64,000 nt of DNA from Amphibalanus amphitrite (lineage: Eukaryota; Arthropoda; Thecostraca; Balanomorpha; Balanidae), in assembly GCF_019059575.1 (NCBI RefSeq), contig NW_024881852.1:248001-312000 (forward strand). Reading direction: 5' to 3'. Positions 56,043 through 64,000 of the stretch are shown piece after piece (within the stretch, counting starts at the first letter, position 1; the number at the start of each line of letters is the position of its first letter). The notes beneath the pieces were generated by a model, which had not been told where the DNA came from, made no database searches, and worked only from the letters and a program-made list of their open reading frames with translations. The position numbers and the translations under genes were made by a program.

Positions 56043-59000
56043 TGCGCGCGACTGGTGCGGGGCTGCCTGTCGCGCTGCCCTTGGCTGCTCCTGATATGCC
56101 CCCACATTTTCATCGCTGTGGGGAAGACGGCGATGTCGCGGCTCGGCTACCGCCGCCGGCCTGGGCGTCGCCTGTTGCCGCTGCGTCGTCGTCGTCGTCT
56201 GGGGTGCGGCCCTCTGGCGCTGCTGTTGCTGCGTCGCCGCCTGTCGTCGCGTCGCTGCCGCCGGCGGGGGTGCCGTCGGTCCGGCCGTCTTCTGCGGGAC
56301 TGCGTGCGCCGCCGTTTCGGCCGCCGGTTGTGGACTCTGTGTTGGCGCCACCGATTTGGGGACCGTCCGCCGTCGGTGGACCACATCTGTGGCCCTGTGT
56401 GTTGCCTGCTGCCCCGCTGCCGCCTGCGGGGGTGCTGCCGGTCTGGTCATCGCCCGCGGGGCTGGGTGCGCCGCTGCCGGCTCAGCCGCCGCCTTTCGGG
56501 GGTGACCCGGTGGAGATGGCGTGGCCGCCGGTGGGGGCGCCGCATGCCGGTGCTGCGTCGCCGCCTCCGGCCGTCGCCGTTCCGTTGCTCCCGACTGGGA
56601 TGCCGCCGCTGCCGTCTTGGGAGTCGCCTGAGGGTGCTGGTGCGCGGCCGCCGGTGGGGGCGTCGCCGGGGGCCGCTGCGTCGGTGCCGTCGTCTGGGGC
56701 GCGTCCCGTTGGCGCTGCCTCGCCGCCGATCTGGTCGTCGTCGGCGGAGCTGGGTGCGCCCGCGCCCGCTGGGGGGCCAGCCATCGTGGGTGTTTTGCGG
56801 CCTCCGGGCGTCACGATTCCGCCTCTCGATGTCGCGTTTCCGCCGCCGCCGGCTGGGCCGCCGCCGATTGTGGATGCTGCTGCGCTGTCGCCGGCGGGGA
56901 CCCCGCCTTCGGGGAGTGCGCCGGTCGGGGTACCGTCTGTTGCCGATGCTGCGTTTCCGTGTGTGGCGGCGCCGTCTGCGAGTGCTGCGTTGCCTGTGGC
57001 GGACTGCGCGGCGAGTTTGTCTGCAGTTCCGGGTGCATCTCCCGCTAGGGGCGCGGGGATGTTGCGTGCGCTGCCGTTCGCGCTCGCGGCTACGCGTGCG
57101 GGGCGCGTTGCTGATGGTCGGAGTGTTCAGGTGTCTTCAGCTTCGAGGATGGGAGGTCGTGATGGCGCTGAGGTGTTCGTGTCGGGCGCGGTGGACGATC
57201 GCAGGGTGGAGTGGCTTTTGGACACGGGTGCTCAATGTAGTGTTGTTTCATCGGAGGTGATATCAGGTTTAGATGTTAAGAAGATACCTCCAGTGAGACA
57301 GCCAGTCACGGTGGATGGGAGCGCCCTGGATCTCATGTGTGTAATTATTTGTGATGTCACTGTAGGTGAGCAAACATTGCGTGACCAGCCTCTGTACGTG
57401 GTGCGTAACCTGGCTCCTAGCTGTATTTTGGGAACGGATGTTTTGAAGAGGTTGGGTACTTCTGTTTCGATAGACTTCTCAACCAGCACTGTCAGCGTGC
57501 GTCGATGCAATGTTTCTGAGATGGCAGATTGTGTTCGTTTGTCAAAGGAAGTCTGCATCCCTCCTAAGCATCAGAGCGTGGTATTGTGTACGGTGCCACC
57601 GGGTGTTAGCGGTAATGTGGTCGTGGAATCCAGTGACCTATTGTCCGAGCGCCATACTGTGATGTGCGCGAGAGCTATGACACAGGTTCCCCCTGACCGC
57701 TTGATTCCAGTGATGTTGCTAAATCCTACGTCTCGAGAGGTGCGCCTGCCGAGCCACGCGGTAGTGGCGCGCTTGGCGTTTGATTCGAGCTTGTGTGACA
57801 CTGGTGTCGATGTGAGTGGTGCGTCTTGTGACTGGGTGGATCCGTTGATTCGTGACTCTGATTTGTCAGAAGACAGCCAGCGGAATGCGTTGCGCGACTT
57901 ACTCATGCGCCACGAGCGTGCTTTCTCTTTGAATGGCGAGCTGGGACAGTGTGGTCTTGTAAAGCATGCCATCCCACTGGTGGAGGGCGCTGAGCCTGTG
58001 GCGCAGCCCCCGAGGAGGGTAAATGTCAATGACAGGCGTGACGTGGAGGACACCATCCAGAAGATGCAGCGGGATGGGGTCATCCGGTCGAGCTGTTCCC
58101 CATGGAGCTCCCCGATCGTACCGGTACGTAAAAAAGACGGGTCTTTGCGACTGTGCATAGACTACCGTCGTTTGAACGATGTTACCCATGGCGATTCCCA
58201 CCCACTGCCTCGAGTAGAGGACTGCCTTGATGCTTTGTCTGGGTCGGTGTGGTTTAGCGTTCTCGATTTGCAGTCCGGATACTGGCAGCAGGACATAAAT
58301 GAGCGAGATATGGAAAAGACTGCTTTTTCGACTCACACAGGCCTTTGGGAATTTCTGAGAATGCCGTTCGGTTTGAAGGGGGCCCCTGCCTCCTTCCAGC
58401 GTTTGATGATGGCCGTGCTTGCCGGGCTAACATGGAAAGAATGTTTGGTTTATCTCGATGATGTCATTGTGTTTGGAAAGTCATTTGATGAGGCGTTGCT
58501 GAATGTCGATCACGTTCTGGATGCTGTGACAAGTGCAAATCTGAAGCTCAATTTGAAAAAGTGTAGCTTTTTTCGGCGGGAGGTTAGGTTTTTGGGGCAT
58601 ATAGTCAGCAGTCGTGGTGTGGCCCCGGACCCCGACAAGGTTTCCTGCGTGCGCGATTTTAGCAGACCTCAGAACGTGCATGATGTGCGAAGGTTCATTG
58701 GTCTTGCGAGCTACTTTCGGAAATTCATTCCCGAGTTTTCCACAGTGGCGAAACCTTTGTTGAGACTCACAGAAGAACGAGCTAGATTTTCCTGGGATGA
58801 CTCATGTGAAGCGTCATTTAGTGACTTAAAACGGTTACTTACCACAGCGCCAGTGCTGGCGTTCCCTGATTTTGACGAGGAATTTGTGCTAACGACGGAT
58901 GCTAGCGCCATTGGTTTGGGAGCCGTTCTGTCTCAAAGGATCGGTGGTGTAGAAAGGCCAGTGGCGTACGCTAGTCGATGCTTGACGAAGGTTGAGGCGC

Positions 59001-61084
59001 GGTACAGCGCGACAGAGCGGGAATGTCTGGGCGTTGTTTGGGCTGTCCGTCATTTTGCTGTTTACCTACAGGGCCGCCCGTTCATTCTCCAGACTGATCA
59101 CTGTCCTCTGACCTTCCTCCGTGGCTGCAAAGATCCACGAGGAAGACTCGCTCGGTGGATTCTCGAGCTCGAGCAGTTCCCTTACCGCATGGTGTACCGC
59201 CCTGGTCGTGCCATTCCTCACGCAGACGCCCTGTCCCGGTCGGTTGTTGAGCCGAGTGTACGACACATAGAGCTCAGACCGGACGAACTCCGAATGCTTG
59301 TAGCTCAACGTGGTGATCGGGACATTCTTCAGTTGATTGTTTGCTTGTTGTACGATGTGCCCCTTCCAGCTAGCCCTTCGGCGTCGCTGAGACGTCTCTT
59401 GAGTGTCCGTGATGCCCTAGAGGTGGACGCGTCTTCTGGGCTGCTGTACGCCAGCAGCGATGGCCGAAGGAAGCTCGTGATTCCTGCTGGGCTGGTCCAG
59501 GAGGTCTTGTCAGAGGCACACGATAGCGCCTGGTCTGGACACTTGGGTGTCGCGAAAACTCTTGAAAGGGTGAAAGAACGATTCTTCTGGCCAAGTTTGG
59601 CAAGTGACGTTACGGCATATGTCAAGTCTTGTGACCTCTGTGCCCAGAGAAAGAGTCCAACTCGTCCTTACCGGGCCTCCTTCGGAAGGATGCCGGTCCC
59701 CTCCCGTCCATGGGAGTGGGTGTCCACCGATATCACCGGGCCCTTTCCGGAGTCGGACAGAGGCAACAAGTATATACTTGTCGTCACTTGTGGATTTTCG
59801 AAGTGGGTTGAGGCGTTCCCTCTTCCCAATCAGGAGGCTGGCACTGTTGCTGAGGTTCTTGTTCAGGAGTTGTTTTGCAGATACGGTTGCCCTCAAGTGA
59901 TCCATTCCGATCAGGGTAGAAATTTTGAGAGTCGTCTTTTTCGGGAAGTTTGTGCTCACCTGGGTATTGAGAAGTCCCGAACCAGCGGCTACCATCCACA
60001 ATCGAATGGGCAGGTGGAAAGGTTTAACAGAACTGTGTGTGCCATGCTAGCGATGTTTGTGGCTGACAACCAGCGTAACTGGGACCTCTTTCTGGCGAAG
60101 GTTGTTTTCGCTTACAATACGAGTAAGCACCAAACCACTAGGGTTACTCCGTTTGAGTTGTTCCATGGACGGTCGCCCAGACTTCCGCTGGACGTGGCCT
60201 GTGGGGCGGAACATTGCCCAGCTGATGGGGTTTATTCGGCGTCCGAGCTAGCTGAGATTCGAGAAAAGGTGGTCGACGCAATCAAACGTGCTGCCGCTCT
60301 TCGAGCGGAGAGGAACGAGTCTGTGTCGAACCAGACGCAGTACATCGTGGGAGACTTTGTCTGGCTGCATCGCGCAGTAAGGAAGAAGGGACTGTCTCCC
60401 AAGCTCCAGAGGCCGTGGACGGGTCCGTACCAGATCGTGGAGGTGTTGTCACCGCAAACCTACCGAATTAGGTTGGCGGTCGCCGGTAAGCGGACGTCGC
60501 TGGTGGTCCACCACGACAGGATCAAACCGTGTGTCGTCCGAGAGGATGAGGCCTACAATGATGAGAGTGAGAGCATCGTCGATCAGCCCGTCGATCGTCG
60601 TCCGCCCCCGGGGGGCCCTGTGGGGGACGGGAGTTCTCCCGGTGGCCGTGACGACGTCCATGATGACGTAGAGCCAGAGTATGTGGTCTTACCAGTGGAT
60701 TCCGCTTCGAAGTCTCTGGACATCCGTGGTTCGGGTGCTTCCTCTGAGACTGTTCCACGTGATGTGGAACTCGATGATGATGATCATAGCGGTGGTCCGA
60801 TACCTGATGGGACCCCGTCTTCGCCTCAGCCGGAGAATGTTGACGCGACAGAGTCGATCCCAGGCATTGAAGGTGAGTCTGGGGATGGGCTGGTTCCTTC
60901 TGAGCAAGGGGAATCAGCTGGAGGCCCAAGTGACTCTGCTGTGCCCCACGAGGAGAGACGAGATTCGCGGGCTGTCCCTGAGAGCCACTCGATTTTGTTG
61001 CCAGTTGCAGAGCCTGATAGTGGGGTACGCAGGAGTGGTAGGTCACGACGTCCTCCAGATATGTTCGGAGACTGGATTCGTTAA
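55997..61084 (+). CDS. Gypsy 2 Pol polyprotein (protease, RT, RNase H, integrase)
   Basis: An open frame of 1695 codons, entered by frameshift from gag rather than its own ATG. Residues about 15-385 are an unusual Pro/Ala/Val-rich, GC-rich region of imperfect repeats (PPAG, VGAASPP types). The protease has DTGA at 57221. Reverse transcriptase runs about 58030-58640 with YLDD at 58451. RNase H starts TTDASAIGLG (catalytic D at 58898). Integrase has an HHCC finger from His 59519, with catalytic D at 59729 (STDITGPF), D at 59909 (HSDQGRNF) and E at 60017 (NGQVERFNR). A GPY module (WTGPYQIV, about 60418) follows. The last 200 residues are acidic and Ser/Pro-rich. All catalytic residues are present, so the enzyme set could be functional. 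Confidence 0.93.
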   Translation: MSTAGPLCKRLCEFLVRATGAGLPVALPLAAPDMPPHFHRCGEDGDVAARLPPPAWASPVAAASSSSSGVRPSGAAVAASPPVVASLPPAGVPSVRPSSAGLRAPPFRPPVVDSVLAPPIWGPSAVGGPHLWPCVLPAAPLPPAGVLPVWSSPAGLGAPLPAQPPPFGGDPVEMAWPPVGAPHAGAASPPPAVAVPLLPTGMPPLPSWESPEGAGARPPVGASPGAAASVPSSGARPVGAASPPIWSSSAELGAPAPAGGPAIVGVLRPPGVTIPPLDVAFPPPPAGPPPIVDAAALSPAGTPPSGSAPVGVPSVADAAFPCVAAPSASAALPVADCAASLSAVPGASPARGAGMLRALPFALAATRAGRVADGRSVQVSSASRMGGRDGAEVFVSGAVDDRRVEWLLDTGAQCSVVSSEVISGLDVKKIPPVRQPVTVDGSALDLMCVIICDVTVGEQTLRDQPLYVVRNLAPSCILGTDVLKRLGTSVSIDFSTSTVSVRRCNVSEMADCVRLSKEVCIPPKHQSVVLCTVPPGVSGNVVVESSDLLSERHTVMCARAMTQVPPDRLIPVMLLNPTSREVRLPSHAVVARLAFDSSLCDTGVDVSGASCDWVDPLIRDSDLSEDSQRNALRDLLMRHERAFSLNGELGQCGLVKHAIPLVEGAEPVAQPPRRVNVNDRRDVEDTIQKMQRDGVIRSSCSPWSSPIVPVRKKDGSLRLCIDYRRLNDVTHGDSHPLPRVEDCLDALSGSVWFSVLDLQSGYWQQDINERDMEKTAFSTHTGLWEFLRMPFGLKGAPASFQRLMMAVLAGLTWKECLVYLDDVIVFGKSFDEALLNVDHVLDAVTSANLKLNLKKCSFFRREVRFLGHIVSSRGVAPDPDKVSCVRDFSRPQNVHDVRRFIGLASYFRKFIPEFSTVAKPLLRLTEERARFSWDDSCEASFSDLKRLLTTAPVLAFPDFDEEFVLTTDASAIGLGAVLSQRIGGVERPVAYASRCLTKVEARYSATERECLGVVWAVRHFAVYLQGRPFILQTDHCPLTFLRGCKDPRGRLARWILELEQFPYRMVYRPGRAIPHADALSRSVVEPSVRHIELRPDELRMLVAQRGDRDILQLIVCLLYDVPLPASPSASLRRLLSVRDALEVDASSGLLYASSDGRRKLVIPAGLVQEVLSEAHDSAWSGHLGVAKTLERVKERFFWPSLASDVTAYVKSCDLCAQRKSPTRPYRASFGRMPVPSRPWEWVSTDITGPFPESDRGNKYILVVTCGFSKWVEAFPLPNQEAGTVAEVLVQELFCRYGCPQVIHSDQGRNFESRLFREVCAHLGIEKSRTSGYHPQSNGQVERFNRTVCAMLAMFVADNQRNWDLFLAKVVFAYNTSKHQTTRVTPFELFHGRSPRLPLDVACGAEHCPADGVYSASELAEIREKVVDAIKRAAALRAERNESVSNQTQYIVGDFVWLHRAVRKKGLSPKLQRPWTGPYQIVEVLSPQTYRIRLAVAGKRTSLVVHHDRIKPCVVREDEAYNDESESIVDQPVDRRPPPGGPVGDGSSPGGRDDVHDDVEPEYVVLPVDSASKSLDIRGSGASSETVPRDVELDDDDHSGGPIPDGTPSSPQPENVDATESIPGIEGESGDGLVPSEQGESAGGPSDSAVPHEERRDSRAVPESHSILLPVAEPDSGVRRSGRSRRPPDMFGDWIR

Positions 61085-61147
61085 TCGTTAACCGTTTCGA
61101 TGTTTTGCGCTTCGTGTGTGTGCTTACGACGCGGTACGGATGCTGTC

Positions 61148-61160
61148 GGGCGGGGAGAAA
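61148..61160 (+). promoter_or_regulatory. polypurine tract of Gypsy 2
   Basis: GGGCGGGGAGAAA lies directly before the TG of the 3' LTR; one C interrupts the purines. Confidence 0.7.
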
Positions 61161-61311
61161 TGTGATGTGTCCGTCTGTGTTGTGTGTGCCGGCGCATGCT
61201 TTGCAGTGTGCACGTCTCCTGCATGCTAATGCATGGCCCCCTTGCTTTGCAGTGGATGTTGTGACAGCCGGGCCGAAATATACTTAAGATCTGAACACGA
61301 CGGGTGTTACA
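61161..61311 (+). repeat. 3' LTR of Gypsy 2
   Basis: 151 bp, same as the 5' LTR on reading, followed by the ATAC duplicate and the first bases of element H. Confidence 0.95.
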
Positions 61312-61589
61312 ATACATAGGCGGCGGAACGGGGGGGGGGGGCACCGGGGCACCGTGCCCCCTTGAATTCTGCAAGGGGGGCACCAATAGCAAGGTGCCCC
61401 CTTAAATTTGATGTATTAGTACCAGGGGCAGATTCGGGGAAAACTCCAAGGGGAGGGCCATGAATCGAAGTGGTGCCCCTACCTATGCCCAAAATTAAAA
61501 CCTCAACGGATTTCGGCCACTTAATTTTGGTGGTGCCCTATTTTCAGTTTTTTTTTATTTTCTTTATTTTTGGTTAGTCATGTGATGAC

Positions 61590-62115
61590 TGGTGCCCCTG
61601 CTAGGCCGCTGATGCCCCTGGAAAGACTGTGGTACCTACCTACCCTGCCCCCTGACAAGCCTACGGTGGGCCCTGACATGACTTAGGTGCCCACGGGCCC
61701 TGACAGGCCCGTGGTGCCCCTGACAGGCCTGTGGTGTCCTTGCTAGGCCTGTGGTGTCCTTGGGCCTTGGCAGGTTTGTGGTGCCCCTGTTAAAACGCAG
61801 GTGCCCTTGACAGGTTTGTGGTGCCTCTGACAATCCTAAATTGCCAACGACAGGCTTGTGGTGCCCTTGACAGGCCCATGGTGCCCTTGCGAGGCCGGTG
61901 GTTCCCCTGCGAAGCCGATAGTGCCCCTGGCAGGCCTTTGGTGCCCCTGGCAGGTCTGTGGTGCCCCTGGAAGACCTGTAGTGCTTTTGCTAGGCCGATG
62001 GTGCTCCTGACAGGCCCGTGGTGCCCCTGCTAGGCCTGTGGTACCCCTGGCGGGCCTGTGCTGCCCCTGTCGGCTGTCAGGCCTGTGGTGCTCCTGGCAG
62101 GCATGTGGTGACCCC
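61590..62115. repeat. GGCCTGTGGTGCCCCTG minisatellite in H
   Basis: More than twenty units of about 20-21 bp (AGGCCTGTGGTGCCCCTGGC and variants). The array resembles the CTCTGAGGGCC arrays inside F1/F2 in style but not in sequence. Confidence 0.9.
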
Positions 62116-62292
62116 AGGCCCTAAGTCATGACCCATGTGACCTCCACCCTGGGATTCGCCACTGATTAGTACTGCGATGGCTTCTTGGTAATTTGTTACA
62201 TGTAGGATTAATGGAATTTATCAAACGAGAATAAGGAAGAGACAAAAACATAGGTACTTGAGGATCAGCTTAAAGTTAACTACACATACGGG

Positions 62293-63160
62293 CAGGGGTG
62301 TGATTTTCCTAAAATGATTGTGGGTGCCCAGCTGTAGGGGCGCCCGGCGCCAGGCCGTTTTGGGGCGCGATAGATATTCTTTATGTGGGAGCCTAAATTA
62401 ACACCGAATTTGAGAACATTGCTAGCCGAATGGCGCTTCATGTGACGTGTCTGACTAAGCAAATACACGCTTAAAAGTGGAAACTGACCGGAAGGACGTA
62501 AAAAGCTGTAGAGGGGCGCCATCCAGTAGGAGGGGCACCAAATGTGGAGGCACCAGGCGGTTACGACTTACGAGGGCGCCGTGAGACGATGAAAAGGGCG
62601 CCATTCTCTTAGGAGGGCGTCGAGTGATTGAAAACGCTATGTGGTCCAGGGGCGCTAAGAGGCCAGAAGGGCGCCGCACAGTCAGTAGTGCTACGTTGGT
62701 GGGGACGTGGGGGCGCCAGATGGTTACGAGGGCGCCTTGAGATCATGAAAAGGGCGCCATTCTCGTAAAAGGGTGCCGAGTGATTGAAAACGCTATATGT
62801 GGTTCAGGGGCGCTGAGAGGCCAGAAGGGCGCCGAACAGTCGAGGGATGCACGGTGAACAGAGACCTAAGGACGCGAGACGGTCAGGAGGGCGCCGTTGG
62901 ACCATGAGAATGGCGCGGTGCTGTCAAAAGTGCGCCATTCTCCCAGAAGGGTGCCGAGTGATTAAAAACGCTATATTATCCATGAACGCGAGACGGTCAG
63001 GAGGACGCCGTTAGAGCATGCGAAGGGCACCGTGCTCTCGAAAGGACGCTTGCAGCCTTGTAAAAGACTTGTGGGTGCATTTTCATCATTGTGTGGGCAT
63101 ACATAATTCAGGATTGTGGGTGCATATGCCCCCACAAAGAGATATAAAATTACACCCCTG
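62293..63160. mobile_element. element O: hAT-like 868-bp element nested in H
   Basis: The exact 8-bp duplication CATACGGG (62285-62292 and 63161-63168) flanks ends CAGGGGTGTGATTTT and, on the complement, CAGGGGTGTAATTTT. Inside are three to four degenerate tandem units of about 150-190 bp, each with GGGCGCCATTCTC, GGGTGCCGAGTGATTGAAAA and CGCTAT. No transposase frame is present. Confidence 0.92.
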
Positions 63161-63350
63161 CATACGGGGGTGAACTGCCATTTTCGTTTAGTAAAAAATA
63201 AAATTAAAAAAATCATCGTGTCAGGGCTGTGACGAAAAATAAGTGGCCTAAATCCGATGAGAAAACAGGATTTGGGGGTACCCTAGGTTTGGCTCCTTGA
63301 GCCATGGTGCCCCCCTTGTCTCAAATCGTTCCGCCGCCTATGGCAAAATA

Positions 63351-63644
63351 TATTTCATCTTATTTGGTGGTGTTTATTTTAAACCTGAAAAATAACTTCA
63401 CGATTCCGCCGGGCGGCGGTGCCCGGCGGCACAGCATGACTTCATACGGCAGGCGGCAGCTAATCAGCAATGGTTAAAAGCTGTGAGTTCTATAGCCTTG
63501 GTTAAAAGTATGAATGCAGTGGCTGATTCCAGCATTTGTCGAAGTTGTTCATGCAGTCCAGCCCCGAGTTCGTTTATCCATGTGCTCGGTGTGGTGGGCT
63601 CGATCTCAGGGTCACGTAACACCGATCTTTACTCCTTCCCACAG
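63351..63644. other. unassigned spacer before candidate exon
   Basis: AT-rich, then ending in a pyrimidine-rich splice-acceptor-like sequence (TTTACTCCTTCCCACAG, 63628-63644). Nothing else was recognised. Confidence 0.4.
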
Positions 63645-64000
63645 TGAGAGGACTGGCCGTCTCGGCGCGGTGTCGGCTGCTGGGACGGCCCGGCCCGACC
63701 CGGCCCGCCTGAGGCCGGGTGTGGGTGTGACCGGACCGCAGCGGCGGCTCGGCACAGCTGGGCGCCATGTGGCGCAGATCGGGTGTCGGCGGCGGCGCCG
63801 CGCCGTCTGCGAGACCGTCCGCCGCCCGCCGGCTCCCTTCCCAGGCGGCGGCGCGGCGCGGCCGAGCGGCTCACATGGCCCCCCGCGGCGCGCGGCGCCC
63901 CTCTCCACCGTCAGCGCGACACCAGGAGACACAGAGAGGCCCTTCCGGAGCCGTCAGCGTCATCGCGACAAGACCAGAAATTCCAGACCTCAGCAGACCG
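63645..64000 (+). CDS. possible incomplete exon at right edge
   Basis: Downstream of a strong acceptor-like CTCCTTCCCACAG the sequence is GC-rich and open to the window end in two plus-strand phases. One has an ATG at 63767 (MWRRSGVGGG...) and runs 78 codons to the edge. The other is open from the acceptor for about 118 codons and ends with Arg-rich text. No domain is recognised in either phase. High GC makes long open frames likely by chance, so this is only a candidate first coding or internal exon. Confidence 0.25.

Larger units (their letters stand above)
54949..61311 (+). mobile_element. Ty3/Gypsy LTR retrotransposon 2 (apparently intact)
   Basis: Short 151-bp LTRs, with no difference noticed on reading, enclose gag and pol frames without a disabling stop. 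The 4-bp duplication ATAC is at 54945-54948 and 61312-61315. Gag and pol overlap in the -1 phase. Identical LTRs and open frames suggest a young copy that may still be active. The GPY-type integrase end and separate gag/pol frames distinguish it from Gypsy 1. No envelope-like frame is present. Confidence 0.95.
54948..63342. mobile_element. element H: hAT-like, CATAGGCG family, split by Gypsy 2
   Basis: The exact 8-bp duplication GCAAAATA is at 54940-54947, left of Gypsy 2, and at 63343-63350. The inverted end CATAGGCGGCGGAAC begins at 61315, with its first base also present at 54948, and the complement ends at 63342. Gypsy 2 therefore entered the first bases of H, duplicating ATAC. Both ends of H carry the ATTTCGGCCACTT motif (61508; as AAGTGGCCTAAATCC at 63241). 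H also hosts element O. Without insertions it is about 1.15 kb, much of it a tandem repeat. Confidence 0.85.

Noticed and set aside
56055-57260. 401-codon Arg-rich frame as an independent gene
   Set aside because: Overlaps the Pro/Ala-rich part of Pol and arises from repetitive GC-rich codons. Kept only as a readthrough question in the findings.
61590-63060. Regularly spaced repeats considered as a CRISPR array
   Set aside because: Units are contiguous and degenerate without unique spacers, in a eukaryotic transposon.

Overview
This is eukaryotic DNA from an invertebrate animal, most likely an arthropod and perhaps a crustacean. I infer that from the FoxD-type forkhead gene, spliced exons with GT/AG borders, arthropod-like retrotransposons and degenerate CCTAA runs; the species cannot be named from the window. 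Host coding sequence is sparse. (i) The last two exons of a CobW-C/ZNG1 (CBWD) type metallochaperone GTPase gene lie at 1505-2114 on the + strand, next to a decayed partial duplicate of the first of them. (ii) A complete single-exon FoxD transcription-factor gene lies at 5324-6415 in a CpG-rich domain. (iii) A possible incomplete exon runs off the right edge. (iv) A frameshifted, unrecognised coding remnant lies at 26279-27352.

Almost everything else that can be explained is mobile DNA, often nested. The clearest stack is 9679-20129. An element with long inverted termini (B) holds a 252-bp hAT-like element (C) and a TA-flanked element (A). A holds a hAT-like element (D), D holds a GGGCC-rich repeat (F1), and F1 holds a TTAA-flanked element (E1). 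A Ty3/Gypsy retrotransposon (14772-20119) sits in the right terminus of B. Three of these insertions can be checked against an unoccupied copy of the target elsewhere in the window. A second stack is 54940-63350: a hAT-like element (H) is split at its first bases by an apparently intact Ty3/Gypsy element with 151-bp LTRs (54949-61311), and holds another hAT-like element (O) further right. C, D and H share the terminus CATAGGCG..GGAAC and each has an exact 8-bp target duplication.

Other notable structures are two large palindromes (24354-26277, whose arms are themselves diverged tandem duplicates, and 52905-54100), a decayed LINE RNase H fragment broken off at the first palindrome, pairs of TTAA-flanked elements (28959-29940), TA-flanked elements built from repeated TAAGA-type 12-mers (A and L), a 200-bp TATG microsatellite, and several minisatellites. 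GC-rich stretches at 34830-37500, 39040-43500, 44600-47950 and 50400-51600 have no gene I can support and may be regulatory or intronic.

I found no bacterial-type operon, CRISPR array or defence system. The best candidates for something undescribed are the CATAGGCG element family, the four-unit palindrome, and the repressor-like motif at the FoxD N terminus.
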